Shown here: positions 7,796 through 15,996 of the stretch, one piece after another
How positions within the stretch are numbered: position 1 is the stretch's first letter
Layout of the letters: each line of letters opens with the position of its first letter
From: a bacterium
GTDB lineage: Bacteria > Vulcanimicrobiota > Vulcanimicrobiia > Vulcanimicrobiales > Vulcanimicrobiaceae
Assembly: GCA_021790895.1 (NCBI GenBank)
Contig: JAJYFM010000014.1
Coordinates: 1 to 41,302 of the forward strand
DNA length: 41,302 bases
Direction of reading: 5' to 3'
Position numbers and translations under genes: made by a program
Notes under the pieces: generated by a model
Told to the model about the DNA's origin: nothing
What the model saw: the letters and a program-made list of their open reading frames with translations, nothing else
The model's database searches: none

Positions 7796-9331
7796 ATGAC
7801 CGCTGCATCCGAGACCGTCGAACTCGACGGACGCCATCTCTCGCTCGAAAGCATCGCCGCCGTCGCCGAGGCCGGTGCACCATTGCGCGTCTCCGATGAA
7901 GCGATGGGACGCGTCGCGCGGGCGCGACAGTTCGTCGAGGAGCGTTTTGCCGACGGTGATGCGATCTACGGCGTCACGACGGGTTTCGGGCGACTCGCGA
8001 ACGTGCAGATCGATCCGGCCGACGCCTCGCTCCTGCAACTCAATCTGGTGCGCAGCCATGCCGCCGGAACCGGGGTGCCGCTCGACGAGCGATACGTTCG
8101 CGCCGCGGGCGTGTTGCGGGTGAATTCGCTTGCCGCCGGACATTCAGGAATCGCACCTGCGACGCTCTCGCTCTTGGTCGAAACCCTCAATCGCGGCGTC
8201 ACGCCGGTCGTTCCGATGCAAGGTTCGGTTGGAGCGAGCGGCGATCTCGCTCCGCTCGCGCATATGTCGCTCTTGCTGGTCGGCGAAGGCGAAGCGTTTT
8301 ACGGCGGCAAGCGTATGCCCGCAAAAGAGGCGCTCGCACAAGCGGGTTTGACGCCGGTAACGCTCGGTGCAAAAGAGGGGCTTGCGCTCATCAACGGCAC
8401 GCAAGTCATGACGGGCATCGCTGCGCTCTCGCTTCTGAAGGCGCAACGGCTTGCCGATAGCGCCGACCTTATCGCCGCGATGTCGTTGGAAGCCTATCTC
8501 GGCACCGACGCGGTTTTCGACCGGCGCATCAACGCCTTGCGTCCGCACCGTGGGCAGCGCGTCGTCGCGGCACGGTTGCGCCGCTTTCTCGAAGGTTCGG
8601 AGATCATGCAATCGCATCGCGCGTGCGGGCGCGTGCAAGATCCCTACTCGTTCCGCTGCATTCCCGTCGTGCACGGAGCGGTGCGCGATTCCATCGAACA
8701 CGCGCGCGCGGTCGCCGAGATCGAAGCGAATTCGGTCACCGATAATCCGCTGGTCTTTCCGGAGGATCGCGCGTTTTTAAGCGGAGGAAACTTTCACGGC
8801 GAGCCGATCGCCCTGGCGATCGATTTTCTCAAAATGGCGATCTGCGAGATCGCGTCGATCTCGGAGCGGCGCCTCTATCTCCTGCTCAACGCAGCCGATC
8901 GCGATCTTCCGCTCTTTCTCGCGCGGAAAAGCGGACTTGAATCCGGGCTGATGATCGTTCAGTATGCTTCGGCGGCGTTGGTGAACGATAATAAGGCGCT
9001 CGCGTGGCCGAGCAGTGTCGATTCGATTCCGACATCTGCAGGGCAAGAGGATCACGTCAGCATGGGAATGACCTCGGCGAATAACTTGATACGCGTGCTC
9101 GAGAACGTCGAAGGCTCGCTCGCCTGCGAGTTGCTCGCTGGGCTCGCCGCTACCGACTTCCGCCGCCCGTTGCGCAGCGCGCGTGCGACCGACGAACTCT
9201 ACGAACTCGCACGCCGAACCATTGCGCCGCTCGTCGGCGATCGTTCGCCGGCACCGGATATCGTGGCCGCGCGTTCGCTGATTCGCTCCGGCGAAATCGC
9301 CGGAATTTTTGCTCGAGAAACGATGGACTAG
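7796..9331 (+). CDS. hutH: Histidine ammonia-lyase
   Basis: HutH removes ammonia from L-histidine to give trans-urocanate, the first step of histidine degradation in the cytoplasm. The 511-residue length is normal. The active-site Ala-Ser-Gly triad that cyclises to the MIO cofactor is at residues 147-149, inside GSVGASGDLAPLAH. Other family signatures include YGVTTGFG near the N-terminus and the QEDHVSMGM segment in the C-terminal third. Its ATG lies 9 bp after the upstream secreted-protein gene, with hutU following after 15 bp. No strong Shine-Dalgarno sequence is visible before this ATG, which suggests coupling to the upstream gene. Confidence 0.97.
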   Translation: MTAASETVELDGRHLSLESIAAVAEAGAPLRVSDEAMGRVARARQFVEERFADGDAIYGVTTGFGRLANVQIDPADASLLQLNLVRSHAAGTGVPLDERYVRAAGVLRVNSLAAGHSGIAPATLSLLVETLNRGVTPVVPMQGSVGASGDLAPLAHMSLLLVGEGEAFYGGKRMPAKEALAQAGLTPVTLGAKEGLALINGTQVMTGIAALSLLKAQRLADSADLIAAMSLEAYLGTDAVFDRRINALRPHRGQRVVAARLRRFLEGSEIMQSHRACGRVQDPYSFRCIPVVHGAVRDSIEHARAVAEIEANSVTDNPLVFPEDRAFLSGGNFHGEPIALAIDFLKMAICEIASISERRLYLLLNAADRDLPLFLARKSGLESGLMIVQYASAALVNDNKALAWPSSVDSIPTSAGQEDHVSMGMTSANNLIRVLENVEGSLACELLAGLAATDFRRPLRSARATDELYELARRTIAPLVGDRSPAPDIVAARSLIRSGEIAGIFARETMD

Positions 9332-9346
9332 CGAAGGGAGAGAGCT

Positions 9347-11008
9347 ATGAGTATGACGCTGTCGGGTCCGCGGCCGGTGCGTGCCGCGCGCGGAACGGAG
9401 CTGACCTGTCTGGGTTGGCCGCAGGAAGCCGCGCTGCGGATGCTGATGAACAACTTGGATCCGGAGGTTGCCGAGCGCCCCGACGATCTCGTCGTCTACG
9501 GTGGGAGCGGTCGCGCCGCGCGTTCGTGGGAGGCCTTCGATGCGTTGGTTCGCACGCTGCGACGACTCAAAGGCGATGAAACGATGATCGTCCAGAGCGG
9601 GAAACCGGTTGCGGTTTGGAAGACGCACGAACGTGCGCCGCGTGTCTTAATCGCAAACAGCAATCTCGTTCCGAAATGGGCCGATTGGGAGACCTTCCGT
9701 TCGCTCGAAGCGCAGGGCCTGACGATGTACGGCCAGATGACCGCCGGTTCGTGGATCTACATCGGCACGCAGGGAATCGTGCAGGGTACCTACGAGACGT
9801 TCGCGGAGCTCGCGCGTCAACACTACGGCGGCTCGCTGCGCGGGCGTGTCGCCCTCACCGCCGGCATCGGCGGCATGGGCGGTGCGCAGCCGCTGGCGAT
9901 TACGATGTGCGAGGGCATTGCGCTAGTCGTCGATGTCGATCGCGCGCGGCTCGAACGTCGACGCGATCTTCGCTATTTGGATCTCGTCGTCGATTCGCGT
10001 GAAGAAGCGCTCGCGCGCGTCGAGCGCGCTCGACGTGACGGCGAAGCGATCTCGGTTGGTTATCAAGGGAATGCCGCCGATGAATTCGCCGCACTGTACG
10101 ATGCCGGGCTTCGCCCCGACGCGGTCACCGATCAAACGTCGGCGCACGATATGCTCAACGGGTACGTCCCGTCGGGGCTCACGCTTGAAGCAGCCGAGGC
10201 GTTACGCACCGGTGATCCGGCGGAGTACGAGCGGCGCAGCTACGAAACCGCCGGTCGTCATGTCGAAGCGATGTTGCGTTTCCTCGACGCGGGTTCCGTC
10301 GTTTTCGACTACGGCAACAACTTGCGCGAAGCAGCAAAAAAAGCCGGAGTAACACGCGCATTCGATTTCCCGGGCTTCGTGCCGGCCTTTATTCGGCCGC
10401 TCTTCTGTCGCGGAAGCGGCCCGTTCCGCTTTGCCGCGCTCTCCGGGGATCCGGCCGATATCGCGCGTTGCGACCGCGAATTGCTCGAACTCTTCCCTGA
10501 AGATGCGCATCTCCATCGTTGGCTGACGATGGCGCGCGAGCGTATCGCCTTCCAAGGATTGCCGGCGCGCATCTGTTGGCTTGGCTATGGCGATCGGGCG
10601 AAGGCCGGACTTGCGTTCAACGATCTCGTACGGCGAGGCGAACTCTCCGCGCCGATCGTCATCGGTCGCGATCATCTCGATACCGGGAGCGTCGCGTCGC
10701 CGTATCGCGAGACCGAAGGGATGCGCGACGGCAGCGATGCGATCGCCGATTGGCCGATTCTCAATGCGCTGCTCAATACCGCAGCGGGAGCGCATTGGGT
10801 CAGCTTCCACCACGGCGGCGGCGTCGGGATCGGCTATAGTCTCCACGCAGGGATGGTGGTCGTCGCCGACGGTTCGCGCGATGCAGAAGAGCGCTTGCGA
10901 GCGGTGCTCGCAACCGATTGCGGCATGGGCGTGGTACGCCATGCCGATGCCGGATACGAGATCGCGATCGAAACCGCCGACGAGAAGGGAATCGATTGGC
11001 GGCTCTAG
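9347..11008 (+). CDS. hutU: Urocanate hydratase
   Basis: Urocanase adds water to urocanate to form 4-imidazolone-5-propionate, using tightly bound NAD+ as an electrophile. The 553-residue protein shows the glycine-rich NAD-binding stretch GIGGMGG at 173-179 and the family segments [12 protein letters not shown] and [14 protein letters not shown]. The C-terminal [14 protein letters not shown] motif is also present. A good ribosome-binding site (AAGGGAGAGAG) precedes the ATG by a few bases. The end overlaps the start of hutI by 13 bases. Length and motifs are typical and nothing is missing. Confidence 0.97.
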   Translation: MSMTLSGPRPVRAARGTELTCLGWPQEAALRMLMNNLDPEVAERPDDLVVYGGSGRAARSWEAFDALVRTLRRLKGDETMIVQSGKPVAVWKTHERAPRVLIANSNLVPKWADWETFRSLEAQGLTMYGQMTAGSWIYIGTQGIVQGTYETFAELARQHYGGSLRGRVALTAGIGGMGGAQPLAITMCEGIALVVDVDRARLERRRDLRYLDLVVDSREEALARVERARRDGEAISVGYQGNAADEFAALYDAGLRPDAVTDQTSAHDMLNGYVPSGLTLEAAEALRTGDPAEYERRSYETAGRHVEAMLRFLDAGSVVFDYGNNLREAAKKAGVTRAFDFPGFVPAFIRPLFCRGSGPFRFAALSGDPADIARCDRELLELFPEDAHLHRWLTMARERIAFQGLPARICWLGYGDRAKAGLAFNDLVRRGELSAPIVIGRDHLDTGSVASPYRETEGMRDGSDAIADWPILNALLNTAAGAHWVSFHHGGGVGIGYSLHAGMVVVADGSRDAEERLRAVLATDCGMGVVRHADAGYEIAIETADEKGIDWRL

Positions 11009-12237
11009 CGACGGCGCCGCCGTTGCTGGTGCGCGCGCGCGCGCTGGTGACGTGCGACGGCGACGCGCCGCAGCAAGGAGTAACGTTCGCGGATCTCGGT
11101 CTCGTCGAAAACGGCGCGATATTGGTTCGCGACGGACGGATTGCCGCGCTCGGCGAGCGCGAAACGGTTGAACGCGCCGCCGCCGGAATCGATTGCGCGC
11201 TTCTCGATATTCCCGATACGGTGCTCGTTCCCGGCTTTGTCGACGCGCACACGCATCCGCTTTTTTCCGGAAATCGCGAGCCGGATTTTCGTGCGCGTCA
11301 GCGACACGAGGCGGCTCCGCTCGGCATGCTCTATACCGTCGAACGGACGCGCGAAGCGTTGCTTGCACCGGAGCGATTCTGGCGCGAGGACGTCGCCGCG
11401 CGATTGGCGGCGATGCTCGAACACGGAACGACGACCGCCGAAGTGAAGACCGGCTATGCGCTCCACCGGCCCGGCGAGATCGAGCTTCTCGATCTCTTAG
11501 CGCGCGCGGACTCCGATGAGCGCGTGCCGCGAATCGTGCCGACGTTTCTCGGTGCGCACGCACTGCCGCCGGAGTTTGCCGACGCCGACGGGTACGTCGA
11601 CTATCTCATCGATCAGTGTCTCCCGTTCGCGCGCGCGCACGGTGCGCGATATGCCGACGCATTCTGCGAGCCCGGCTTTTTTTCGGCGGCGCAGACGCAG
11701 CGCTATCTCGAAGCGGCTCGCAGCCACGGACTGCGCCTGCGCGTGCATTGCGACGAGATGCAGCATGGCGGTGCTGCCACGATGGCTCTCGCGCTCGGCG
11801 TCGATGCGATCGATCATGGAAATTACATCACCGACGATGACACGAGGCGACTGGGATCGGGCGAGAGCGTTCTTGTTGCCTGTCCGGCGACCATCGACTA
11901 CCTCGGGCTCCAGCGCCATGCCCCGGTTCGCGCCGTGCTCGAGCGGGGCGGTTGTGTTGCGCTGGCTAGCGATTTCAATCCGGGAACTTCGCCCTGTCTC
12001 AATCTCGCGCACGTCGCTTATCTCGGGCGAAAAATATTCGGGTTGAGCGCCGCGGAAGCGCTCGATGCGGTGACTCGCCAGGCTGCGCGCAGCCTGCGGA
12101 TCGACCGCGGCGTGCTTCGCGTCGGCGGCGATGCGGATTTCGTGGCGTTGGGAATCGAGGATCCACATGAATTCGGGTGGTTGCACGGCGGTAATCTTGC
12201 CACCGCGGTCGTTCGCGCGGGGCGGGTCCTGAAATGA
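10996..12237 (+). CDS. hutI: Imidazolonepropionase
   Basis: HutI is a metal-dependent amidohydrolase that opens 4-imidazolone-5-propionate to N-formimidoyl-L-glutamate. With the TTG start at 10996 it is 413 residues, the usual size; GAAGGGA at 10984-10990 gives it a well-spaced ribosome-binding site inside the end of hutU. A GTG at 10918 would add a 26-residue arginine-rich tail that belongs to the hutU overlap, and was rejected. The metal-binding HxH is at residues 85-87 (VDAHTHPLF). Further ligands are in [12 protein letters not shown] and the ASDFNPG motif near the C-terminus. It overlaps hutF by 4 bases (ATGA). Confidence 0.95.
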   Translation: MAALATAPPLLVRARALVTCDGDAPQQGVTFADLGLVENGAILVRDGRIAALGERETVERAAAGIDCALLDIPDTVLVPGFVDAHTHPLFSGNREPDFRARQRHEAAPLGMLYTVERTREALLAPERFWREDVAARLAAMLEHGTTTAEVKTGYALHRPGEIELLDLLARADSDERVPRIVPTFLGAHALPPEFADADGYVDYLIDQCLPFARAHGARYADAFCEPGFFSAAQTQRYLEAARSHGLRLRVHCDEMQHGGAATMALALGVDAIDHGNYITDDDTRRLGSGESVLVACPATIDYLGLQRHAPVRAVLERGGCVALASDFNPGTSPCLNLAHVAYLGRKIFGLSAAEALDAVTRQAARSLRIDRGVLRVGGDADFVALGIEDPHEFGWLHGGNLATAVVRAGRVLK

Positions 12238-13529
12238 ACGAACTTTTCGTCGCCGCGCGCGCGCTCGTCGGCGGGGAGGAGCGCCGCGAGCTTGCGTTCC
12301 TCGTCGAAAATGGCCGTTTTGCAAAGATTGGCGATGCGAAATCGATGACGATCGAGGCCGCGCGGGACGGAACGAAGACGCGGCGCTTTCCTGAAGATCG
12401 CTTGTTGGTTCCGGGCTTTATCAACGGACATAGCCACGCGTACCAGGTGTTACTGCGCGGATGGGCCGATGACTGGAGCTTCGATAAATGGCGCAGCGAT
12501 GCGCTCTATCGCGTCGTCCCGCAGCTGAGCCCGGAGGATGTTTACTGGGTCTTCGTCTTTGCATTCAGCGAGATGCTTGCCGCCGGGATTACGAGCGTCG
12601 TCGAATTTTTCTATCTGAACGGCGCGGGGAACGCGCATGCCGAAGCCGCGATTCGCGCAGCGCGCGATACCGGAATTCGGCTGCTCTTCGCTCGCACGTG
12701 GATGGATGCAAGCTACGCCCCCGCCGCCTATCGCGAGAGCATCGAGGTCGCGCGCTCGCGCAGCGAAGAACTTCTGCAGAGCTACCCCGAGATCAACTTC
12801 TGCGTCGCGCCGCATTCGTTGCATGCTGCGTCGCCGGCGATGATCGAGGCCGCGGCAGCCTTCGCCGCCGAACACGATTGCATGCTGCACGTGCATGTCG
12901 CCGAGGCGGCCTACGAAGGAGCCGCGACGCTCTCCGAGCACGGAGCGACCCCGATCCGCCTCTTGGATCGTCTTGGCGCGCTCAACGAACGCTGTGTCGC
13001 CGTTCACGCAATCTACATCGACGCAGAGGAACAAGCGTTGATCGCCGAACGTGGCGCACGCGTCATTCACAATCCGATGACCAATCAATATCTCGGTGAC
13101 GGGATCTGCGATATATCGGGGCTCCGAGCGCTCGGCGTGCCGATCGGGCTCGGGACCGATGCCGATGTCAAACCCTCCGCGATCGACGAGATGCGCGCGG
13201 CCTCGCTGTTGCAAAAGATCGCGCGTACCGACGGCGCCGCATTCGGTGCGCGCGCAGCGTTCGACCTGGCAACCGCCGGCGGTGCGCGTGCGCTGCGGCT
13301 CGATGCGGGGCGCTTTGAAGAGGGAGCATTCGCCGACTTCGTCGTGCTCGACGCGCGCGCGATCGATCCGTGGGCGCCGGCGGTGAATGCGCTGGTCTAT
13401 CGGGGAGAGGATGCGTGGGTGCAGGGAACCTTCGTCGGTGGGACGCGTGTCGCGGGGCGCGAGCCGAGCGCCGCGGCCGTTGCAGCGCGCGAGCGGCTAC
13501 GCGCGATCGCCGATCGCCTCGTTCCGTAA
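12234..13529 (+). CDS. hutF: Probable formimidoylglutamate deiminase (amidohydrolase family)
   Basis: This 431-residue amidohydrolase/TRZ-ATZ-like enzyme has the metal motif INGHSHAYQ (His66, His68), the later ligands HVHVAE and AVHAIYID, and GLGTDADV. HutF enzymes deaminate N-formimidoyl-L-glutamate to N-formyl-L-glutamate. Features supporting that role are the segment WRSDALYRVVPQLSPEDVY, followed by EMLAAGITSVVEFFYLN and the NQYLGDGI motif; these resemble the HutF-specific ALYR...EFHYLH and LGDGI stretches. The position directly after hutI with a 4-base overlap is the strongest argument. Some residues depart from Pseudomonas HutF (GTDADV instead of GSDSHV). A related deaminase such as a guanine or thioadenosine-type enzyme is therefore the main alternative. 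The downstream enzyme, N-formylglutamate deformylase, is not in the window. Confidence 0.75.
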   Translation: MNELFVAARALVGGEERRELAFLVENGRFAKIGDAKSMTIEAARDGTKTRRFPEDRLLVPGFINGHSHAYQVLLRGWADDWSFDKWRSDALYRVVPQLSPEDVYWVFVFAFSEMLAAGITSVVEFFYLNGAGNAHAEAAIRAARDTGIRLLFARTWMDASYAPAAYRESIEVARSRSEELLQSYPEINFCVAPHSLHAASPAMIEAAAAFAAEHDCMLHVHVAEAAYEGAATLSEHGATPIRLLDRLGALNERCVAVHAIYIDAEEQALIAERGARVIHNPMTNQYLGDGICDISGLRALGVPIGLGTDADVKPSAIDEMRAASLLQKIARTDGAAFGARAAFDLATAGGARALRLDAGRFEEGAFADFVVLDARAIDPWAPAVNALVYRGEDAWVQGTFVGGTRVAGREPSAAAVAARERLRAIADRLVP

Positions 13530-14294
13530 GAGCTGCATGAAGGTGCCGAAGCGCGCGTTATGCTCCGGCGTCGAGGGCATCTCGGTATAGACGACGATGG
13601 CGAAGCGTCCTCCGTCAGCGGTCGTGAGAATGCCGCCGTCGTGCGTCACCTCGCTTGTGTCCCCGGTCTTATGGGCGAATCGGTCGCCCGGGGCGAGCCC
13701 GAGGCTCAGCTTGTCGTTCCAATGCTGATCGGCGAGCCATTGCTCCAAGCGCTCGGCCCCAGGAAAGGCGCGCTCTGCGATGAGCCGAAAGAGGCGCGCC
13801 GCGTCGCGCACCGAGTGGGAGTTGCGATGCTCGCCGTCCCACTGCGGGTCGGCAATGAGCGGATCGCTCCCCGAGAGCTTTCGGTGGAAGGCGGTCGCCG
13901 AGAGGCCGAGATCCTGGCGAACGATCGCCGTCGCCACCTCGCGCCCCAGGCGGTCAAAGAGTTCGTTGGTGGCGATGTTGTCCGAGCGGTCGACGGCGTA
14001 GCGGCAGAGCTCCTCGAGGCTCGCCGGGTAGCCGGGTTCGATCGGTGAGGAGGCGTCGTTGAGCGTGCGGTTCTCCTCGCGCACCGGGCGCCGTTGGTCG
14101 AGCCGGCAGAGCCCGCGCGCCGCCAGCAGAAGTGCGGCCGCCGCGAGTGGGCTCTTGATCGTGCTCGCGGGATAGATCCACCGGTCGGCATCGAGCGCGA
14201 GCGGCTCTCCGGCAGGTGCGATCGGATCCCAGAGGATCGCCGGGCGGAGCAACCCGGCTTGCCGAGCGAGCTCCCGAAGCATCGTACTCTCCAT
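13497..14294 (-). CDS. Class A beta-lactamase-fold serine hydrolase without visible signal peptide
   Basis: This 265-residue protein of the beta-lactamase2/penicillin-binding fold contains SxxK as STIK (Ser44, Lys47), SDN at 104-106 and KTG at 209-211, followed by DTSEVTHDGGIL. These are the three class A motifs. No Glu166-type ExxLN motif appears between SDN and KTG, where HRNSHSVRDAARLF aligns with the region after the omega loop. No export signal is visible. It may therefore be a cytoplasmic esterase or peptidase rather than a resistance enzyme. Two starts compete: ATG at 14294, and ATG at 14282, which has a better ribosome-binding site (GGAGAGT). It converges on hutF with a 33-base overlap and diverges from the STAS-led operon. 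Confidence 0.8.
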   Translation of the reverse strand: MESTMLRELARQAGLLRPAILWDPIAPAGEPLALDADRWIYPASTIKSPLAAAALLLAARGLCRLDQRRPVREENRTLNDASSPIEPGYPASLEELCRYAVDRSDNIATNELFDRLGREVATAIVRQDLGLSATAFHRKLSGSDPLIADPQWDGEHRNSHSVRDAARLFRLIAERAFPGAERLEQWLADQHWNDKLSLGLAPGDRFAHKTGDTSEVTHDGGILTTADGGRFAIVVYTEMPSTPEHNARFGTFMQLLRNEAIGDRA

Positions 14295-14300
14295 CGGCTA

Positions 14301-14319
14301 GCGCCCTTCCAAGGGGCGC
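14301..14319. repeat. GC-rich hairpin upstream of beta-lactamase-fold gene
   Basis: GCGCCC, then TTCCAAG, then GGGCGC form a short GC-rich inverted repeat, extendable by TT/AA with one bulged G. It sits 7 bases upstream of the minus-strand ATG at 14294. In that transcript it would be a leader hairpin that could hide the first start and favour the ATG at 14282. No T-run follows on either side, so it is not an obvious terminator. Confidence 0.35.
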
Positions 14320-14358
14320 CGCCGCAACCCTCGCCGCCCGATTGGGTTAAAAATGCGT

Positions 14359-14370
14359 GTAAGCACTTGC
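14359..14370. promoter_or_regulatory. Candidate operator 1 of efflux operon (imperfect palindrome)
   Basis: GTAAGCACTTGC shares AAGyACTTGC with the perfect palindrome at 14402-14413, and the two lie exactly 43 bp apart (about four helical turns). This copy overlaps a possible -35 element (TTGCAG at 14367-14372), which has a weak TAGCCT 17 bases downstream. A TetR-family regulator is encoded in the operon that follows, so it is the natural candidate to bind these sites. That assignment is inference. Confidence 0.45.
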
Positions 14371-14401
14371 AGGCAGTTCCAAAATAGAGTAGCCTGCTCG
14401 T

Positions 14402-14413
14402 GCAAGTACTTGC
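14402..14413. promoter_or_regulatory. Candidate operator 2 of efflux operon (perfect 12-bp palindrome)
   Basis: GCAAGTACTTGC reads identically on both strands. It lies 13 bases before the preferred ATG of the STAS gene, downstream of the presumed transcription start. It is the better of two related sites. A protein bound to both could loop or block the promoter between them. Binding by the operon-encoded TetR regulator would give classic autoregulation of the efflux genes. Confidence 0.5.
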
Positions 14414-14426
14414 TTGCGTTACCTAT

Positions 14427-14723
14427 ATGAAGACAAAAACGACCAAAATCAGGACATTTTCCAGCGACCTCCTCGACGTCGGTCGAGACGAGGCTCACCT
14501 CGACTCGATCGTCGATCGGAATACCGAACGCGTCGTCGTCGATCTCGCCGACCTCGCCACCCTCGATGTCGGACGCATGCGCAGCCTCGTCGCGCTTTTG
14601 CGCCGGAGCCGCGCGCACGGCATCGAGTTCTCCGTTCGCACCTCGCACGAGGATGTGCGACGACAACTCGCCCTCACGGGACTCGACCGTATTCTTGAGG
14701 TCGAAGGGGGGAGTGCAGCGTGA
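14427..14723 (+). CDS. STAS-domain protein lacking the phosphorylatable serine
   Basis: This 98-residue single-domain STAS protein has the layout of anti-sigma factor antagonists (SpoIIAA/RsbV) and of MlaB. A strand RVVVDLADLATLD, a helix RMRSLVALLRRSRAHG, a strand EFSVR and a helix EDVRRQLALTGLDRIL are all readable. The conserved DSSG loop that a kinase phosphorylates in SpoIIAA reads LDVGRM here, so neither serine is present and phospho-control of that kind is unlikely. The ATG at 14427 is preferred over the in-frame GTG at 14400, because the latter overlaps the palindromic site. It is the first gene of the efflux operon and ends in a GTGA overlap with the next gene. Its partner is unknown. 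Confidence 0.75.
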   Translation: MKTKTTKIRTFSSDLLDVGRDEAHLDSIVDRNTERVVVDLADLATLDVGRMRSLVALLRRSRAHGIEFSVRTSHEDVRRQLALTGLDRILEVEGGSAA

Positions 14724-15376
14724 TCGCCCGGCTCATGATCGTCCTCGCGCTCGTGCCGGGGTTGCTCGCGCTCTCCGGGGAGCGGCCGACGCTGCGCCCG
14801 ATGACCGCTACGGCGATCGTCGACAAGATGCTCGACCGGAACCCCGGACTCACGAGCTATCGCGCGCGCGTCCACGTAACGACGCGCATGTTGTCGTTCC
14901 CCTTTCTCTCGCCGACGCTCGACGGCACATCGTATTATAAGCGGCCGAGTAAATTCGTGGTCGTCTTTGACCGAGTCCCGGTTTACGCAACGGGCTTCTC
15001 GAAAATTTTCAATAACGTCGGCGATCCCGGATCGTGGTCGAAGGAAAATACCGTTTCCTATGCCGGCACGCGCACGTGGAGCGGTCGCCAGGTTTATCTG
15101 TTGACGATCGCGCCGCGGAAGTACAGCGATATTCTTGCGTACGCACACGCGATTGTCGACCCTGCAACGTGGGAGTTGGTAAAAATGACCTGGCATTATC
15201 GCGACGGAGGCACGATCTCGATGCGGCAGTGGTATCGTCGCGAAAACGGTTACGACGTACTCTCAGAACAGAGCGCCGAGATTAATTTCCGCGTTCGCGC
15301 GAGCTCGCGCGCTACCTATGGGAGCTATCAGATGAACGTACCGATCTCGAATTCGGTCTTCGTGGGGGCAAAGTGA
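14720..15376 (+). CDS. LolA-like periplasmic outer-membrane lipoprotein-sorting protein
   Basis: The 218-residue protein begins with a short signal peptide (MIARLMIVLALVPGLLALSG). It continues with the all-beta pattern of LolA/LolB-type proteins: a first helix (ATAIVDKMLDRNPGLTSYRARVHV), then alternating strands such as FVVVFDRVPVYAT, VYLLTIAP and LVKMTWHYRDG. Members of this fold bind lipid or lipoprotein acyl chains in the periplasm. The start is GTG at 14720, overlapping the STAS stop as GTGA. The end overlaps the TetR start in the same way. Its place in an efflux operon suggests a role in envelope upkeep or in handling a hydrophobic substrate, but it need not be the general LolA. The family match is fold-level. 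Confidence 0.65.
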   Translation: MIARLMIVLALVPGLLALSGERPTLRPMTATAIVDKMLDRNPGLTSYRARVHVTTRMLSFPFLSPTLDGTSYYKRPSKFVVVFDRVPVYATGFSKIFNNVGDPGSWSKENTVSYAGTRTWSGRQVYLLTIAPRKYSDILAYAHAIVDPATWELVKMTWHYRDGGTISMRQWYRRENGYDVLSEQSAEINFRVRASSRATYGSYQMNVPISNSVFVGAK

Positions 15377-15996
15377 GCGCCCACGTCGCGCCGCGAACCG
15401 ACGACCGGCGAGCCGCCGGTGCCGATGCGACGCGCGAACGTATCCTTCACGCCGCTCGAGAGGTCGTCGCCAGAAAAGGGAAGCGTGCGGCTACCACGCG
15501 CGAGATCGCCGAGGTCGCAGGCGTCAACGAAACGACGCTCTTTCGCCATTTCGGAACGAAGGAAAACTTACTCTACGAACTCGTTGAAGCGTGTTGTCCG
15601 AGTACCTCGATCGACGAGTTTACGGTATCACTGCGCGGATCGGTCGAGAGCGACCTTATGACGATGGGACGATTCCTCATGGAACGGCTGTGGACCATGC
15701 GCGATATGGTTCGCTGGTCGATGGTCGAGGATGACTATGAAGCGAATGTCTATGGTTCGGCAACGTGGCGGCCGCAAAATGCGGTTCGCGAAGCGCTGGT
15801 CGCATTTATGGCGTCGCGTGTCGAGCGGGGAGAACTCGCGGGGAATCCGGAGGATCTTGCAGCCGTTTTCGGTTCCATGATCTTCGCGCACGTGATGGGG
15901 CGCCAAAAATACCCCGACGTGCGTTTTTACGCAGACGCAGAATATGGTTTGAAAACCTACATCCAAATCTTTCTCAATGGAGCAAGGAACAAATAA
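15373..15996 (+). CDS. TetR/AcrR-family transcriptional regulator
   Basis: This 207-residue protein has the N-terminal TetR helix-turn-helix at about residues 18-65: DATRERILHAAREVV, the TTREIAEVAGVNETTLFRHFGTKENL recognition region split by the turn, then a long helical ligand-binding domain. Such proteins usually repress efflux genes and release DNA when they bind a toxic compound. The GTG start at 15373 overlaps the previous stop as GTGA, and the stop overlaps the next ATG as TAATG. It is thus in the middle of the operon it probably controls. The two AAGyACTTGC sites upstream of the first gene are the likely targets. Confidence 0.92.
   Translation: MSAHVAPRTDDRRAAGADATRERILHAAREVVARKGKRAATTREIAEVAGVNETTLFRHFGTKENLLYELVEACCPSTSIDEFTVSLRGSVESDLMTMGRFLMERLWTMRDMVRWSMVEDDYEANVYGSATWRPQNAVREALVAFMASRVERGELAGNPEDLAAVFGSMIFAHVMGRQKYPDVRFYADAEYGLKTYIQIFLNGARNK

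Noticed and set aside
10202-11563. 453-codon minus-strand open frame
   Set aside because: Arginine-rich shadow of hutU and hutI, with no recognised domain.
15765-15995. N-terminal extension of the HlyD-like protein
   Set aside because: Lies within tetR in another frame; the ATG at 15996 has the stop/start overlap typical of this operon.
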